DNA of 64,000 nt from Granulosicoccus sp964390335 (GTDB lineage: Bacteria; Pseudomonadota; Gammaproteobacteria; Granulosicoccales; Granulosicoccaceae), in contig CAYMHU010000018.1 of the NCBI GenBank assembly GCA_964390335.1, forward strand, positions 1 to 64,000, in the 5' to 3' direction. This document shows positions 17,145 to 26,237 of this stretch, piece after piece. Positions within the stretch are counted from its first letter, which is position 1. Every line of letters begins with the position of its first letter. The notes below the pieces were generated by a model that made no database searches, was not told where the DNA came from, and saw only the letters and a list, made by a program, of their open reading frames with translations. Made by a program: the position numbers and the translations under genes.

Positions 17145-18478
17145 ATCGCCTGGTTGCATCATTCGACTCCTTACTACAGGCTTCGGAGCAATTGCATGCT
17201 GAAGCCCCATCAAAAAACACACTAAAGACTATAGTTGAAGATAGGCTTATCAGACCAATAGATAATGAGCGTGTTGGTTTTTGGTTCGGTCAGTATTTAT
17301 CAATTCGACAAGAGTTGTGGGATCTTATTTCAGAATGTGTGGAGCGTGGTGATCGCACCACATTTAAATTAAGCGATGACGAGGTCTGGTCATACTTTGT
17401 TGTCGGTTATTCTGCAGCATGTTTATTAATCAGAAACGATCGACTGTTTTTATTTGACATAGCCAATCATTCGGTGGTGCAGCGTAAGTTTAATGAAGCG
17501 TTTCCGGAGTTTAGAATTCCGCGTAAGCAGTACACTTATATTTATGCGGCATTTGTCGATGGACACGATACTATTCGGCTGTTTAACGCTGTTACTGATG
17601 CAAAGCACAATCGCCATATATTGGAACGTCTGTGTCGCGATCCTATAGTAGGTCATGTAGCAACCCGAATACCACACTTTGAAACCTGGCTTGATGTCAG
17701 TAAGCGAAATTACTTTCTTCGTTTATTCGGATTCCTAAGTCACAAGTGGCGACGCAAAGGCGTGGTTGCTCTCAATAATTCTTTATCGACCGTGGTAGAA
17801 AATTTGGGCAGAACAGTCTCAGAAATCCATTTGCCAACGGTTAAAAGGGTTAGCACTCAGCTGCGTCATCAGATGGCGCAGCAGCTGGAGCCAGGCGATA
17901 TCCTTGTTACCCGCCACGATACCGCATTAACTAATTTATTTTTACCTGGCTTTTGGCCGCATGCCGCTTTATTTATTGGAAACGAGCATCAACGAAATCA
18001 GATGCAAATTCAACTTGGTGCTGATCGTTGCCACAGATGGTCGGGTGATGCATGTGTATTGGAAGCATTAAAAGACGGTGTTCGTTTCAGGCCTATTAGT
18101 CAGACGCTCGCCGTTGATAACTTTGTCGTTATAAGACCCAACTTGAATCGGGAAAAGATTGCTAATGCGATTGAGCGAGTTTGTCAGCATGAGGGCAAGC
18201 TTTACAATTTTGATTTCGATTTTTTTAGTTCTGATCGATTGGTCTGTTCTGAAGTTGTCTACAGAGCCTATGATGGTCTTGGTAATATAAAGTTTACGCT
18301 GCGCGAGCGCGCTGGTAGGCAAACGTTGTCACCGGAAGACATCGTAGAGTATGCGCTGCACTCCAACGCGCTGGATATCGTTGGCATATACGGTGTTGAT
18401 ATCAGTCGCACAAAATATACAACGGGTGCCTTAGCTCGGCAAATTGCGCAGACAACCCTCGCGGTTAATTGCGACTAG
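17141..18478 (+). CDS. YiiX/YebB-like permuted papain-fold protein
   Basis: A 445-residue protein. The C-terminal ~200 residues match the permuted NlpC/P60 papain-like fold of YiiX/YaeF. It opens with LEPGDILVTRHDT, then the putative catalytic His H274 in FWPHAALFIG, and the putative nucleophile C369 in LVCSEVVYRAY. The N-terminal ~230 residues are unlike anything I recognise; they are mixed alpha/beta without a signal peptide or transmembrane helix. Family members are thought to be amidases or acyl hydrolases, including lipid- or peptidoglycan-related ones. Translation is coupled to the solute-binding-like gene by a 4-bp overlap. Confidence 0.78.
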   Translation: MNRLVASFDSLLQASEQLHAEAPSKNTLKTIVEDRLIRPIDNERVGFWFGQYLSIRQELWDLISECVERGDRTTFKLSDDEVWSYFVVGYSAACLLIRNDRLFLFDIANHSVVQRKFNEAFPEFRIPRKQYTYIYAAFVDGHDTIRLFNAVTDAKHNRHILERLCRDPIVGHVATRIPHFETWLDVSKRNYFLRLFGFLSHKWRRKGVVALNNSLSTVVENLGRTVSEIHLPTVKRVSTQLRHQMAQQLEPGDILVTRHDTALTNLFLPGFWPHAALFIGNEHQRNQMQIQLGADRCHRWSGDACVLEALKDGVRFRPISQTLAVDNFVVIRPNLNREKIANAIERVCQHEGKLYNFDFDFFSSDRLVCSEVVYRAYDGLGNIKFTLRERAGRQTLSPEDIVEYALHSNALDIVGIYGVDISRTKYTTGALARQIAQTTLAVNCD

Positions 18479-18956
18479 ATACAATGTTTAATGATGCGGT
18501 AAGCCTGCGGTCAGGCAATGGTTTATTTTGTTTGTTTTTGCACTGTTTTAGTGCCAGCTGGCTCCATTTGCATCTTTGAGGCACAAAAGCCGCTGAGCAC
18601 GCTGTCGAACCAGTTCATATTTATTCAAATACGACCTTCACACAACATGACAGTTGCTCTGAGTACGACACTCATTTGCAATAGTTTGTAATTATTTGAA
18701 ATGTATATTGGCGAAACAGGTGCATATTCAGCATCGTTTGGGTAACATGCGTGTTCGCCGTTCTAGGGCGACGGTCCGGGAGCTGTGTTTTCGGATTCGT
18801 CGGCTGCGAGTTCAGCATACTAGCAATGAAACGTGGTTTGGAAGTCAGTTCATCACGAGTTTCTATTATCGGTGGCTGGCGGAATAGTAGGCCTTTTAGT
18901 GTCGCTATTTTACGTAAATCTAAATGTTTGAATGATTTAATTGGAGTATTCAACAA
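18479..18956 (+). other. 478-bp intergenic region before aapJ
   Basis: No credible gene is present. A weak hairpin (GCCTG-CGGT-CAGGC, 18503-18516) followed by a T-rich tract could end transcription of the YiiX-like gene. The last ~60 bp are AT-rich and should hold the aapJ promoter. GGAG at 18943-18946 is the aapJ ribosome site. Short Arg-rich reading frames in the middle lack ribosome sites and look spurious. Confidence 0.5.
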
Positions 18957-19970
18957 ATGCAAATAATGAAAACTTTAGCGGTATCTGTCGCACTTGCTGC
19001 GACAGCAGGAACCGCTCAAGCGGCTGAAACGCTTGACGCTGTAAAGGCAAAAGGCTTTGTACAATGTGGTGTATCTCAGGGTTTACCTGGTTTCTCTAAC
19101 CCTGATGATCAAGGTAAGTGGACTGGTCTGGACGTTGACTTCTGCCGTGGTATGGCTGCTGCCATTTTCGGTGATGCCGAAGCAGTTAAGTTCACTCCAC
19201 TGTCTGCGAAAGTTCGTTTCACCGCATTAACTTCGGGTGAGATTGATGTTTTATCTCGTAACACTACTTGGACTATGAGCCGTGATACTGATTTCGGTGA
19301 GTTCGTTGGTGTTAACTACTACGACGGTCAAGGCTTCATGGTACCTAAAGCATTAGGTGTGGCCAGTGCTTTGGAATTAGACGGTGCTGCTGTTTGTACT
19401 AACACTGGTACTACCACAGAACTAAACGTAGCTGATTACTTCCGTGCTAACGGCATGAACTACACCGTTGTTGCTTTTGAAAAAGCTGACGAAGTTGTAG
19501 CTGCATACGATGCTGGTCGTTGCGACGTTTACACTACTGACCGTTCTGGTCTAGCTGCACAACGTACTAAATTGTCTAAGCCAGACGATCACGTTGTGCT
19601 GCCTGAAATTATTTCTAAAGAGCCTCTGGGTCCATTAGTACGTCATGGCGACAGCAACTGGGGCGATATCGCTCGTTGGACGTTGAACTGCATGATCGGT
19701 GCTGAAGAAGCTGGTATTACTTCTGCCAACGCAGCTGATATGAAAGGTTCAGAAAATCCTGGTATCGCTCGCATGATGGGTGCTCAAGGTGATCTGGGTG
19801 CGAAGCTTGGTTTGGGTAACGACTTCTGCGCTAACGTCATTATGGAAGTGGGTAACTATGCAGAGAGCTACGATCGTAACGTAGGTCCTGATACTGCATT
19901 GAAACTTGACCGAGGTGTGAACGCACTTTGGACTCAAGGTGGAATTCTGTACGCTCCACCAATGCGTTAA
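18957..19970 (+). CDS. aapJ: General L-amino-acid ABC transporter substrate-binding protein
   Basis: A 337-residue periplasmic receptor. The signal peptide spans residues ~1-22 (TAGTAQA/AETLDAVKAKG). The mature protein has the AapJ hallmarks VQCGVSQGLPGFSNPDDQGKW, GLDVDFCRGMAAAIFGD and TTWTMSRDTDFGEFVGVNYYDGQGF, with four or more conserved cysteines. It binds a broad range of polar L-amino acids for import. A second in-frame ATG at 18966 exists, but the GGAG site 10 bp upstream favours 18957. It is the first gene of aapJQMP. A hairpin after it would keep the binding protein in excess over the membrane parts. Confidence 0.95.
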   Translation: MQIMKTLAVSVALAATAGTAQAAETLDAVKAKGFVQCGVSQGLPGFSNPDDQGKWTGLDVDFCRGMAAAIFGDAEAVKFTPLSAKVRFTALTSGEIDVLSRNTTWTMSRDTDFGEFVGVNYYDGQGFMVPKALGVASALELDGAAVCTNTGTTTELNVADYFRANGMNYTVVAFEKADEVVAAYDAGRCDVYTTDRSGLAAQRTKLSKPDDHVVLPEIISKEPLGPLVRHGDSNWGDIARWTLNCMIGAEEAGITSANAADMKGSENPGIARMMGAQGDLGAKLGLGNDFCANVIMEVGNYAESYDRNVGPDTALKLDRGVNALWTQGGILYAPPMR

Positions 19971-19983
19971 TAGTGGTAAAAGA

Positions 19984-20005
19984 GGGAGCCGCAAGGCTCC
20001 CTTTT
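19984..20005 (+). terminator. Attenuating terminator between aapJ and aapQ
   Basis: The stem GGGAGCC / GGCTCCC with a GCAA tetraloop is followed by TTTT, with preceding A residues able to extend the stem. It lies 13 bp after the aapJ stop, a common place for partial termination in binding-protein operons. Confidence 0.8.
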
Positions 20006-20067
20006 ACGTTATGACCTACGCTGTGCAATACTTTTCTAGTTCTACTCAACCATCTGCTGTGTAATCT

Positions 20068-21264
20068 ATGTCTGATCCTGCTTCAGTTGAAAGTTCAGAG
20101 GAGGTCTCGTTTTGGCGAGACCCGGATAAACGTGCCGTACTGTATCAAGCAGTAGTACTGATTTTACTGATTGGCTTTGTGTGGTGGATTGTTCACAATA
20201 CCGCAACCAATATGGAGAAAAATAATCTCGCATCGGGATTTGGCTTTCTTAAAACCAATTCAGGCTTCGGCATAATTTCAACACCATTTGTCGAATATTC
20301 AGAAGCCAGTAATTACTTCACTGTGTTTCTAGTTGGGCTGGTTAACACAATTATTGTTGCTTTGGTTGGTTGTGTTCTGGCGTTGATACTCGGTTTCGTT
20401 GTTGGTATTGCTCGGCTATCCACTAACTGGTTGGTACGAAAAGCAGCCACTTTTTATATCGAGCTGTTTCGAAATGTTCCCTTATTACTGCAGATTCTAT
20501 TTTGGTACAGCGCTGTACTGAAACCGTTGGCAGGACCACGTAGCCTGCACGAGGCCGGCGATAAGGTTTTTATATCACTGAATAATCGTGGATTGGTTGT
20601 GGCAGAGCCGGTTGGACAAGCTGCCATGCAGTACGTTTGGTGGGTGTTCTTTATTGGTATCTTGCTCACTATTGCAGTCAGTCAATTTGCGCGTATTCGA
20701 CAAATCAAAACCGGAAAACAGTTTCCGGTATTTTTAACTGGTTTACTACTTATTATTGGTGCGCCTCTGGTTGCGTATTTCGCGCTTGGGCAACCGATGG
20801 ATTTTATTCCAGCAGAGATGACTCGCTTCTCGTTAAAAGGCGGCGTTACCGTCATTCCTGAATTTATCGCCTTACTATTGGCATTGGTTATTTATACCGC
20901 ATCGTTTATCGCAGAAATTGTCAGAGCAGGTATTCAGGCGGTAAGCCATGGACAAACCGAGGCTGCGTCGGCGTTGGGCATCAAGCCAAATCATCGCATG
21001 CGTTTAGTTGTTGTGCCGCAGGCTTTGCGCGTTATTATTCCGCCCTTAACCAGTCAGTTCTTAAATCTAACCAAGAATTCCAGCTTGGCAACAGCCATTG
21101 CATACCCTGATCTGTTTTCCGTATTTGCGGGAACCACCTTGAATCAAACTGGTCAGGCAGTTGAGATAATGGCCATGACACTCGCTGTTTATCTGACATT
21201 AAGCTTACTCACATCCGCGTTTATGAATTGGTATAACTCGCGTATGGCATTGGTTGAGCGATGA
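20068..21264 (+). CDS. aapQ: General L-amino-acid ABC transporter permease AapQ
   Basis: A 398-residue inner-membrane permease of the HisM/polar amino-acid family. An N-terminal helix (~25-45) precedes the conserved TM core. The signatures LFRNVPLLLQILFWY and the EAA loop (GQTEAASALGIKPNHRMRLVVVPQALRVIIPPL), which docks the ATPase, are clear. As in other AapQ proteins, a long insert separates the first and second parts of the permease domain. It starts at ATG 20068 and its stop is 13 bp before aapM. Confidence 0.94.
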   Translation: MSDPASVESSEEVSFWRDPDKRAVLYQAVVLILLIGFVWWIVHNTATNMEKNNLASGFGFLKTNSGFGIISTPFVEYSEASNYFTVFLVGLVNTIIVALVGCVLALILGFVVGIARLSTNWLVRKAATFYIELFRNVPLLLQILFWYSAVLKPLAGPRSLHEAGDKVFISLNNRGLVVAEPVGQAAMQYVWWVFFIGILLTIAVSQFARIRQIKTGKQFPVFLTGLLLIIGAPLVAYFALGQPMDFIPAEMTRFSLKGGVTVIPEFIALLLALVIYTASFIAEIVRAGIQAVSHGQTEAASALGIKPNHRMRLVVVPQALRVIIPPLTSQFLNLTKNSSLATAIAYPDLFSVFAGTTLNQTGQAVEIMAMTLAVYLTLSLLTSAFMNWYNSRMALVER

Positions 21265-21277
21265 GTGGAGCGATCAC

Positions 21278-22459
21278 ATGAGCACTGAATCAAATTTGCC
21301 AAATAAGGGTGTGGTTAACGCGGGTAATTTACCCGACCTGCCGGCTCCTGATATGTCTGAAGGTCCGGTCGCATGGCTTAAAGACAACATGTTCAATGGG
21401 CTGTTCAACACCATTCTGACTTTGGTCGTTGGAGGTCTGTTACTTTACACAGTGCCAGCGGCACTGAACTGGTTAGTGTTCGATGCCGTGTGGACCGGTG
21501 GGAATGATGCTTGCCGAGCCAATCCGGATGCTGCTTGTTGGCCTTTTGTCACCGCCCGTTGGGAGCAATTTTTATATGGATTTTACGAGCATTCAGAGCG
21601 CTGGCGAGTCAACGTATTACTGGTGATTTTAGCCATTGGTATCGTGTTGTTGGCATTTGAAAAAACGCCGCTCAGACGCTACATCGCGTTTTTTATGTTG
21701 GTGATTTTCCCGGTAATGAGTTTTTTCCTGTTATACGGAAACGAGTGGCTGGGTAGCCAGCTAGTCGCGTTAACCGGTAACGAGAAATACGACTTACCCA
21801 TTGTTGATACGCCTCAATGGGGTGGTTTTATGCTGACGTTGGTTATAGCGCTCAGCGGCATCGTCGCATCCTTGCCCTTGGGTATATTGCTGGCTTTGGG
21901 TCGTCGGTCCAGCATGCCAGTGATCAGTCTGCTGTGTACTATCTTCATCGAGTTTTGGCGTGGAATTCCGCTGGTTGCGGTGTTGTTTATGGCCACCATC
22001 ATGTTCCCATTGTTCTTGCCTCCAACATGGCAATTCGATCAATTGCTGCGTGCCATCATCGGGGTCGCGCTGTTTGCGTCGGCTTATATGGCAGAAGTGG
22101 TGCGCGGTGGTCTGCAAGCTATACCTAAAGGTCAATACGAAGGGGCCATGGCGTTAGGATTGCCGTACTCTAGAATGATGCGACTTATCGTATTGCCACA
22201 GGCATTGAAAATCGTTATACCCGGTATTGTGAATACGTTTATCGGGCTGTTTAAAGACACTACGTTGGTACTGATTATTGCGCTGTTCGATTTATTGGGT
22301 ATTGTGCAAGCGTCTATTGCAGATCCTAATTGGTCTATTAAATCGGTACCCTATACGGGCTACGTATTTGTAGCGATTGTTTTCTGGGTATGTTGTTATG
22401 GCATGGCTCTTTATAGCCGGTATATGGAAGACAAACTCCATACTGGCCATAAGCGTTAA
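21278..22459 (+). CDS. aapM: General L-amino-acid ABC transporter permease AapM
   Basis: A 393-residue permease that pairs with AapQ. It has an N-terminal cytoplasmic segment, a helix pair, an insert with DACRANPDAACWPFVTARWEQFLYG (split across the periplasmic loop and typical of AapM), then the core with IEFWRGIPLVAVLFMA and the EAA loop GQYEGAMALGLPYSRMMRLIVLPQALK. The start is ATG 21278, preceded by GGAG with 7-bp spacing. An earlier in-frame TTG would overlap aapQ and lacks a ribosome site. Confidence 0.94.
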   Translation: MSTESNLPNKGVVNAGNLPDLPAPDMSEGPVAWLKDNMFNGLFNTILTLVVGGLLLYTVPAALNWLVFDAVWTGGNDACRANPDAACWPFVTARWEQFLYGFYEHSERWRVNVLLVILAIGIVLLAFEKTPLRRYIAFFMLVIFPVMSFFLLYGNEWLGSQLVALTGNEKYDLPIVDTPQWGGFMLTLVIALSGIVASLPLGILLALGRRSSMPVISLLCTIFIEFWRGIPLVAVLFMATIMFPLFLPPTWQFDQLLRAIIGVALFASAYMAEVVRGGLQAIPKGQYEGAMALGLPYSRMMRLIVLPQALKIVIPGIVNTFIGLFKDTTLVLIIALFDLLGIVQASIADPNWSIKSVPYTGYVFVAIVFWVCCYGMALYSRYMEDKLHTGHKR

Positions 22460-22485
22460 TCGCGACACAAGAAAAGGTAACTAAT

Positions 22486-23268
22486 ATGAGCGATCCAATC
22501 AATCCAACTGGCGCTGAACTGGCTGTTAGCGACGAAGTTGTCATCCGTATTGCCGACATGAATAAGTGGTACGGTCAGTTTCACGTGCTGAAAGATATTA
22601 ATCTGAACGTGCATCGTGGTGAACGTATTGTTATCTGTGGTCCATCTGGCTCGGGTAAATCAACGCTAATCCGATGCATTAATCGACTTGAACAACACCA
22701 GAAGGGTTCAATCAACGTAGATGGTATCGAGTTAACAAACGACTTAAAAAACATTGATGCTATCCGTCGTGAAGTCGGCATGGTGTTTCAGCACTTTAAT
22801 TTGTTCCCGCATTTAACGGTATTGGAAAACTGCACGCTTGCGCCAATCTGGGTAAAGAAAATGCCCAAGCGCGAAGCAGAGGAAGTAGCAATGCAATACC
22901 TGGAGCGAGTGCGGATTCCAGAACAGGCATTGAAATACCCGGGCCAACTTTCAGGTGGTCAGCAACAACGAGTAGCCATAGCGCGCTCCTTATGCATGAG
23001 CCCTAAAATCATGCTGTTCGATGAGCCAACGTCAGCACTCGATCCTGAAATGATCAAAGAAGTATTGGATGTAATGATAGAGCTGGCACATGAAGGTATG
23101 ACCATGATTTGTGTAACGCATGAAATGGGATTTGCAAAAACAGTTGCTAACCGCGTTATCTTTATGGATGAAGGGCAAATTGTTGAAGAGAACGAACCGG
23201 AAGAGTTCTTTAATAATCCTCAAAGCGATCGTACGCAATTGTTCTTAAGCCAGATTTTGGCTCACTAA
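22486..23268 (+). CDS. aapP: General L-amino-acid ABC transporter ATPase AapP
   Basis: A 260-residue cytosolic ATPase energising AapQM. It shows Walker A GPSGSGKST, the Q-loop (GMVFQHFNLFPHLTVLEN), signature LSGGQQQRVAIARSL, Walker B IMLFDEPTSALDPEM and the switch His in CVTHEMGFA. These are characteristic of the polar amino-acid (HisP/GlnQ) subfamily. It is the last gene of the aap operon; a strong terminator lies 22 bp downstream. Confidence 0.96.
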   Translation: MSDPINPTGAELAVSDEVVIRIADMNKWYGQFHVLKDINLNVHRGERIVICGPSGSGKSTLIRCINRLEQHQKGSINVDGIELTNDLKNIDAIRREVGMVFQHFNLFPHLTVLENCTLAPIWVKKMPKREAEEVAMQYLERVRIPEQALKYPGQLSGGQQQRVAIARSLCMSPKIMLFDEPTSALDPEMIKEVLDVMIELAHEGMTMICVTHEMGFAKTVANRVIFMDEGQIVEENEPEEFFNNPQSDRTQLFLSQILAH

Positions 23269-23290
23269 GTTCAGCTTGGATTATTGAGAG

Positions 23291-23323
23291 ACTAAAACGG
23301 GTATCGGGTGCGCCCGTTTTAGT
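23291..23323. terminator. Bidirectional terminator between aapP and ligJ
   Basis: A perfect 11-bp stem ACTAAAACGGG / CCCGTTTTAGT with an 11-nt loop. The TTTT and AAAA tracts lie in the arms, so it can work for both convergent transcripts. It touches the last base of the ligJ stop codon. Confidence 0.85.
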
Positions 23324-24345
23324 TATAGACCTTTTGCTTTCAGCGCTTTGTCGAGTCGTGGATACACGCGTCTTGCATTGCCTTCGAATACTTTGTGTCG
23401 ATCTGATTCTGGCAACTGTAAATTTTCAATATAGCGTTTGGTATCATCAAAGTTGTGTCCCGTTTCAGGATCAACTCCTTTCACTGCGCCAAACATTTCA
23501 GATGCGAACAGAATGTTATCTACATCGATGACCCGAAATAACAAGTCGATACCGGGTTGGTGATAAACGCAGGTATCAAAAAACACGTTTTTCATAACAT
23601 GTTCAGTCAATAGCGGTTTATCCATCATGTCAGCAAGGCCACGATAACGACCCCAGTGATAAGGCACAGCGCCACCACCGTGTGGAATGATTAATCGTAG
23701 TTCCGGAAAATCGCCAAATAAATCACCTTGGATAAATTGCATAAAGGCGGTGGTATCAGCATTAATGTAATGCGCACCGGTTGCATGAAAATTAGGATTG
23801 CAAGAACCCGATACATGGATCATTGCGGGCACATCCAGCTCTACCATTTTTTCAAAAAACGGATACCACTCTTTGTCAGTTAAAGGCGGGCCTGACCACA
23901 TGCCGCCGGAAGGGTCGGGATTTAAATTGCACCCAACGCAACCAAGTTCGTTAACGCACCGTTCAAGCTCCGCAATTGAATTGCTAATGGGCATGCCGGT
24001 GGACTGCGGCAATTGACACACGCCAATAAAATTATCAGGGAACAGATTGGTTACGCGGTGAATTAAATCATTGTTAATGCGCGTCCATTCCATGGATACC
24101 GATTCGTCGCCAATATGATGGGCCATGCCCGAAGCTCGCGGTGAAAAAATCGTCATGTCGGCACCCCGTTCTTTTAACGCCCGCAATTGATTATTCTCAA
24201 TACTTTCGCGAATTTGATCGTCGCTGATATCACCTAAAACTGCTTTCGGGTTGCTTGGATTCTCGAAGTGAGCAATTTGCGCTTCCCGGAAAACTTTAAG
24301 TGGAGCGGGTTCTGTGGTGTAGTGTCCGTGACAATCGATAATCAT
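23323..24345 (-). CDS. ligJ: 4-oxalomesaconate hydratase-like amidohydrolase (LigJ family)
   Basis: A 340-residue metal-dependent enzyme of the amidohydrolase/ACMSD superfamily. From memory it is very close to Sphingobium LigJ throughout: MIIDCHGHYTT at the start (metal ligands H6 and H8), FSPRASGMAHHIGD, NLNPDPSGG, PAMIHVSGSCN, HATGAHYINADTTAFMQ, IPHGGGAVPYHWGR and ILFASEMFGAV. LigJ hydrates 4-oxalomesaconate in the protocatechuate 4,5-cleavage and gallate pathways. No other lig gene is in this window, so here it may serve the divergent catabolic operon or a related dicarboxylate. It lies downstream of iclR on the same strand. Confidence 0.87.
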   Translation of the reverse strand: MIIDCHGHYTTEPAPLKVFREAQIAHFENPSNPKAVLGDISDDQIRESIENNQLRALKERGADMTIFSPRASGMAHHIGDESVSMEWTRINNDLIHRVTNLFPDNFIGVCQLPQSTGMPISNSIAELERCVNELGCVGCNLNPDPSGGMWSGPPLTDKEWYPFFEKMVELDVPAMIHVSGSCNPNFHATGAHYINADTTAFMQFIQGDLFGDFPELRLIIPHGGGAVPYHWGRYRGLADMMDKPLLTEHVMKNVFFDTCVYHQPGIDLLFRVIDVDNILFASEMFGAVKGVDPETGHNFDDTKRYIENLQLPESDRHKVFEGNARRVYPRLDKALKAKGL

Positions 24346-24459
24346 GAGTGCTGATGCTCTGGTTTCGGTGCTTCACAATATAGCGTAATTCACGAGGTGA
24401 AGTAATCTCCAGCCGGTAGGAAATGCCTTAGCGAAACGCCATCGCTCAGGCGTTTAGTT

Positions 24460-25275
24460 CTATACAAACTGTGTTTCCGGAAGCACTTTAGCAATGTCGC
24501 TTTTGATTGCTAATAGTTTCTCAATCAACACTGTTTTATCTTGTTTAAATCGCTGTGTTGGAGTGGGGATAGATATAGCGTAAATGGCATCTCCCACTCT
24601 AAATGCGATGCCCGCAGCTGAAATGCCTTTGGTGTGCTCATCTATATCAAGACCATAGCCCTCGGATTTTATGCGATTTAGTTCTTTCGATAACTTTGCT
24701 GGAGTTTTTTGTACCGTACCGTGGTTGGTCTCGTGTTGCAGTATTCGGTTAACCGTAACATCGCTTAATAAGCACAGTGCCGCTTTGCCATTCGCGGTTA
24801 CCGTCATTGGAAATGTTTCGCCAATAGCTGAAACTGTGCGCAAGCGATGTCTGCCAGCCACTTGATCAACAAACACCATTTGCTCATTTCTAAACATAGC
24901 CAAATCAGCAGTCTCGCCGGTATCTTCCGATAATTTTTCCATAACTGGATGCAGACATTGCAGTACATCCTTGCTGTTGGAATTGGCAAGCAAGCGCATT
25001 TCAGGACCAATGGTGTAACCCTTTCCACTTTGCCTTGCGATTATTAGGTTTTCTGCCATCAATGCGGCAACGATGCGTTGTACCGTCGAGCGCGGCAAAT
25101 TGACTTGAGCGGCGATTTTGCCGAGGCTCAGGCCAGTCGTATCAATACTGATAACACGCAATATATCAACAGCGCGCGTCAGAACCTGTATGCCTTGTCC
25201 GTCGTTCTCTTTCGAGCTGAGCTTGGCAGGCACCGATTGAAGCTCTTCCGAATTTTGTTTGGCGTGTGCACTCAT
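24460..25275 (-). CDS. IclR family transcriptional regulator
   Basis: A 271-residue regulator. The winged helix-turn-helix is at ~30-90 (LTRAVDILRVISIDTTGLSLGKIAAQVNLPRSTVQRIVAAL). A GAF-like effector domain follows (residues ~100-265, with GYGLDIDEHTKGISAAGIAFR). Family members bind aromatic or small organic acids and control adjacent catabolic genes. Its divergence from the cyclase-led operon and its place upstream of ligJ make both its likely targets. The N-terminal ~28 residues form a poorly conserved polar extension. Confidence 0.92.
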   Translation of the reverse strand: MSAHAKQNSEELQSVPAKLSSKENDGQGIQVLTRAVDILRVISIDTTGLSLGKIAAQVNLPRSTVQRIVAALMAENLIIARQSGKGYTIGPEMRLLANSNSKDVLQCLHPVMEKLSEDTGETADLAMFRNEQMVFVDQVAGRHRLRTVSAIGETFPMTVTANGKAALCLLSDVTVNRILQHETNHGTVQKTPAKLSKELNRIKSEGYGLDIDEHTKGISAAGIAFRVGDAIYAISIPTPTQRFKQDKTVLIEKLLAIKSDIAKVLPETQFV

Positions 25276-25338
25276 GATGAAAATAGGCGTCTAGTGGGCT
25301 TGCAAAAAATTTGTCTAAAATGGTATTGACCACTATAT

Positions 25339-25352
25339 GATACACATGTATC
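25339..25352. promoter_or_regulatory. Candidate IclR operator in the divergent promoter
   Basis: The inverted repeat GATACA-CA-TGTATC lies in the 122-bp region between iclR and the cyclase gene, 8 bp after a TTGACC that could be a -35 element (25326-25331). IclR proteins bind short palindromes in such divergent promoters. Assignment is inference from position and symmetry. Confidence 0.45.
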
Positions 25353-25397
25353 GTACAGAGGTACACCACTATTAAGCTGCTATTTGGAGAATTGGGC

Positions 25398-26237
25398 ATG
25401 AGCGTGACCATCCGCGGAATCGACTTTCAAGAGAATCACAACAACGATATGGGGTTGGAATTCGTCAATCTTAGCCACCGATTTGGCTTTCAGTGCCCGA
25501 ACTGGCCGTACTTTGAAGATGTAAAAATTGATCGTAAGCACTACATGGCTAAATCCGGTGTGCTTAGTCAAACCATTACCACCTCAATGCACGTGACTAC
25601 CCACATCGATGCGCCAGCGCATGTTGTTCAGGGCACGCCGTTTATTGATGAAGTGCCACTGCCACATTTCTTCGGTAGCGGGATAGTCGTCGATATTCCA
25701 AAGAAAAAATGGGAATCCATTACGGGCGGCGATCTGGAAAAAGCTTGTGGTCATGCTATTCGGAAAAACGATGTCCTAATCATTAATACGGGTTGGCACA
25801 AACAATACGAAGACGGCGATTACTTTGCGTATTGCCCTGGCTTGGTACCGTCTGCAGCAGATTGGATGGTAGAGAAAGGCGTTAAGGTTGTTGGTCACGA
25901 TACACAAGCGAATGATCACCCCTTAGCTACCGCCATCGGTCCGCAACGCAACGGTCCTATCTTGCCTCACTTGGCAGAAGAATATAAAGAATGGTCTGGC
26001 GGTAATGACTGGGCAGATGATTTTCCAGAATGGGAGCCTGTGCATAACAAACTATTCAGTAACGGTATTCTGGGTATTGAAAACGTTGGTGGTGATCTTG
26101 ACTCCGTTACCGGTAAGCGTTGTACGTTCGCATTTTTCCCTTGGAACTGGGACCGTGGTGATGGTTGTGTTATCCGTTTGGTTGCGATGATGGATAAAAA
26201 CCAAAGTTATCGTATTGAAACCGGTGAGAAGTTCTAA
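25398..26237 (+). CDS. Cyclase family metal-dependent hydrolase
   Basis: A 279-residue protein of the cyclase/kynurenine formamidase-like superfamily. The metal-binding motif HVTTHIDAPAHV fits the family pattern HxGTHxDxPxH. The family segments VVDIPKK, VLIINTGWH and GHDTQANDHPLA are present. Members open amides or lactones (isatin hydrolase, formamidase, cyclic esters). ATG 25398 with GGAGA 7 bp upstream is chosen over an in-frame TTG at 25392. It leads a ten-gene operon and overlaps the cupin gene by one base (TAATG). Confidence 0.85.
   Translation: MSVTIRGIDFQENHNNDMGLEFVNLSHRFGFQCPNWPYFEDVKIDRKHYMAKSGVLSQTITTSMHVTTHIDAPAHVVQGTPFIDEVPLPHFFGSGIVVDIPKKKWESITGGDLEKACGHAIRKNDVLIINTGWHKQYEDGDYFAYCPGLVPSAADWMVEKGVKVVGHDTQANDHPLATAIGPQRNGPILPHLAEEYKEWSGGNDWADDFPEWEPVHNKLFSNGILGIENVGGDLDSVTGKRCTFAFFPWNWDRGDGCVIRLVAMMDKNQSYRIETGEKF

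Noticed and set aside
18548..18575. Possible sigma-54 promoter (TGGCTCCATTTGCA) before aapJ
   Set aside because: Spacing between the GG and GC elements is 8 bp instead of 10 and it lies about 390 bp from the gene.
18696..18966. Two short Arg/Ser-rich frames upstream of aapJ
   Set aside because: Neither has a ribosome site or plausible composition; one runs into the aapJ start. Treated as intergenic.
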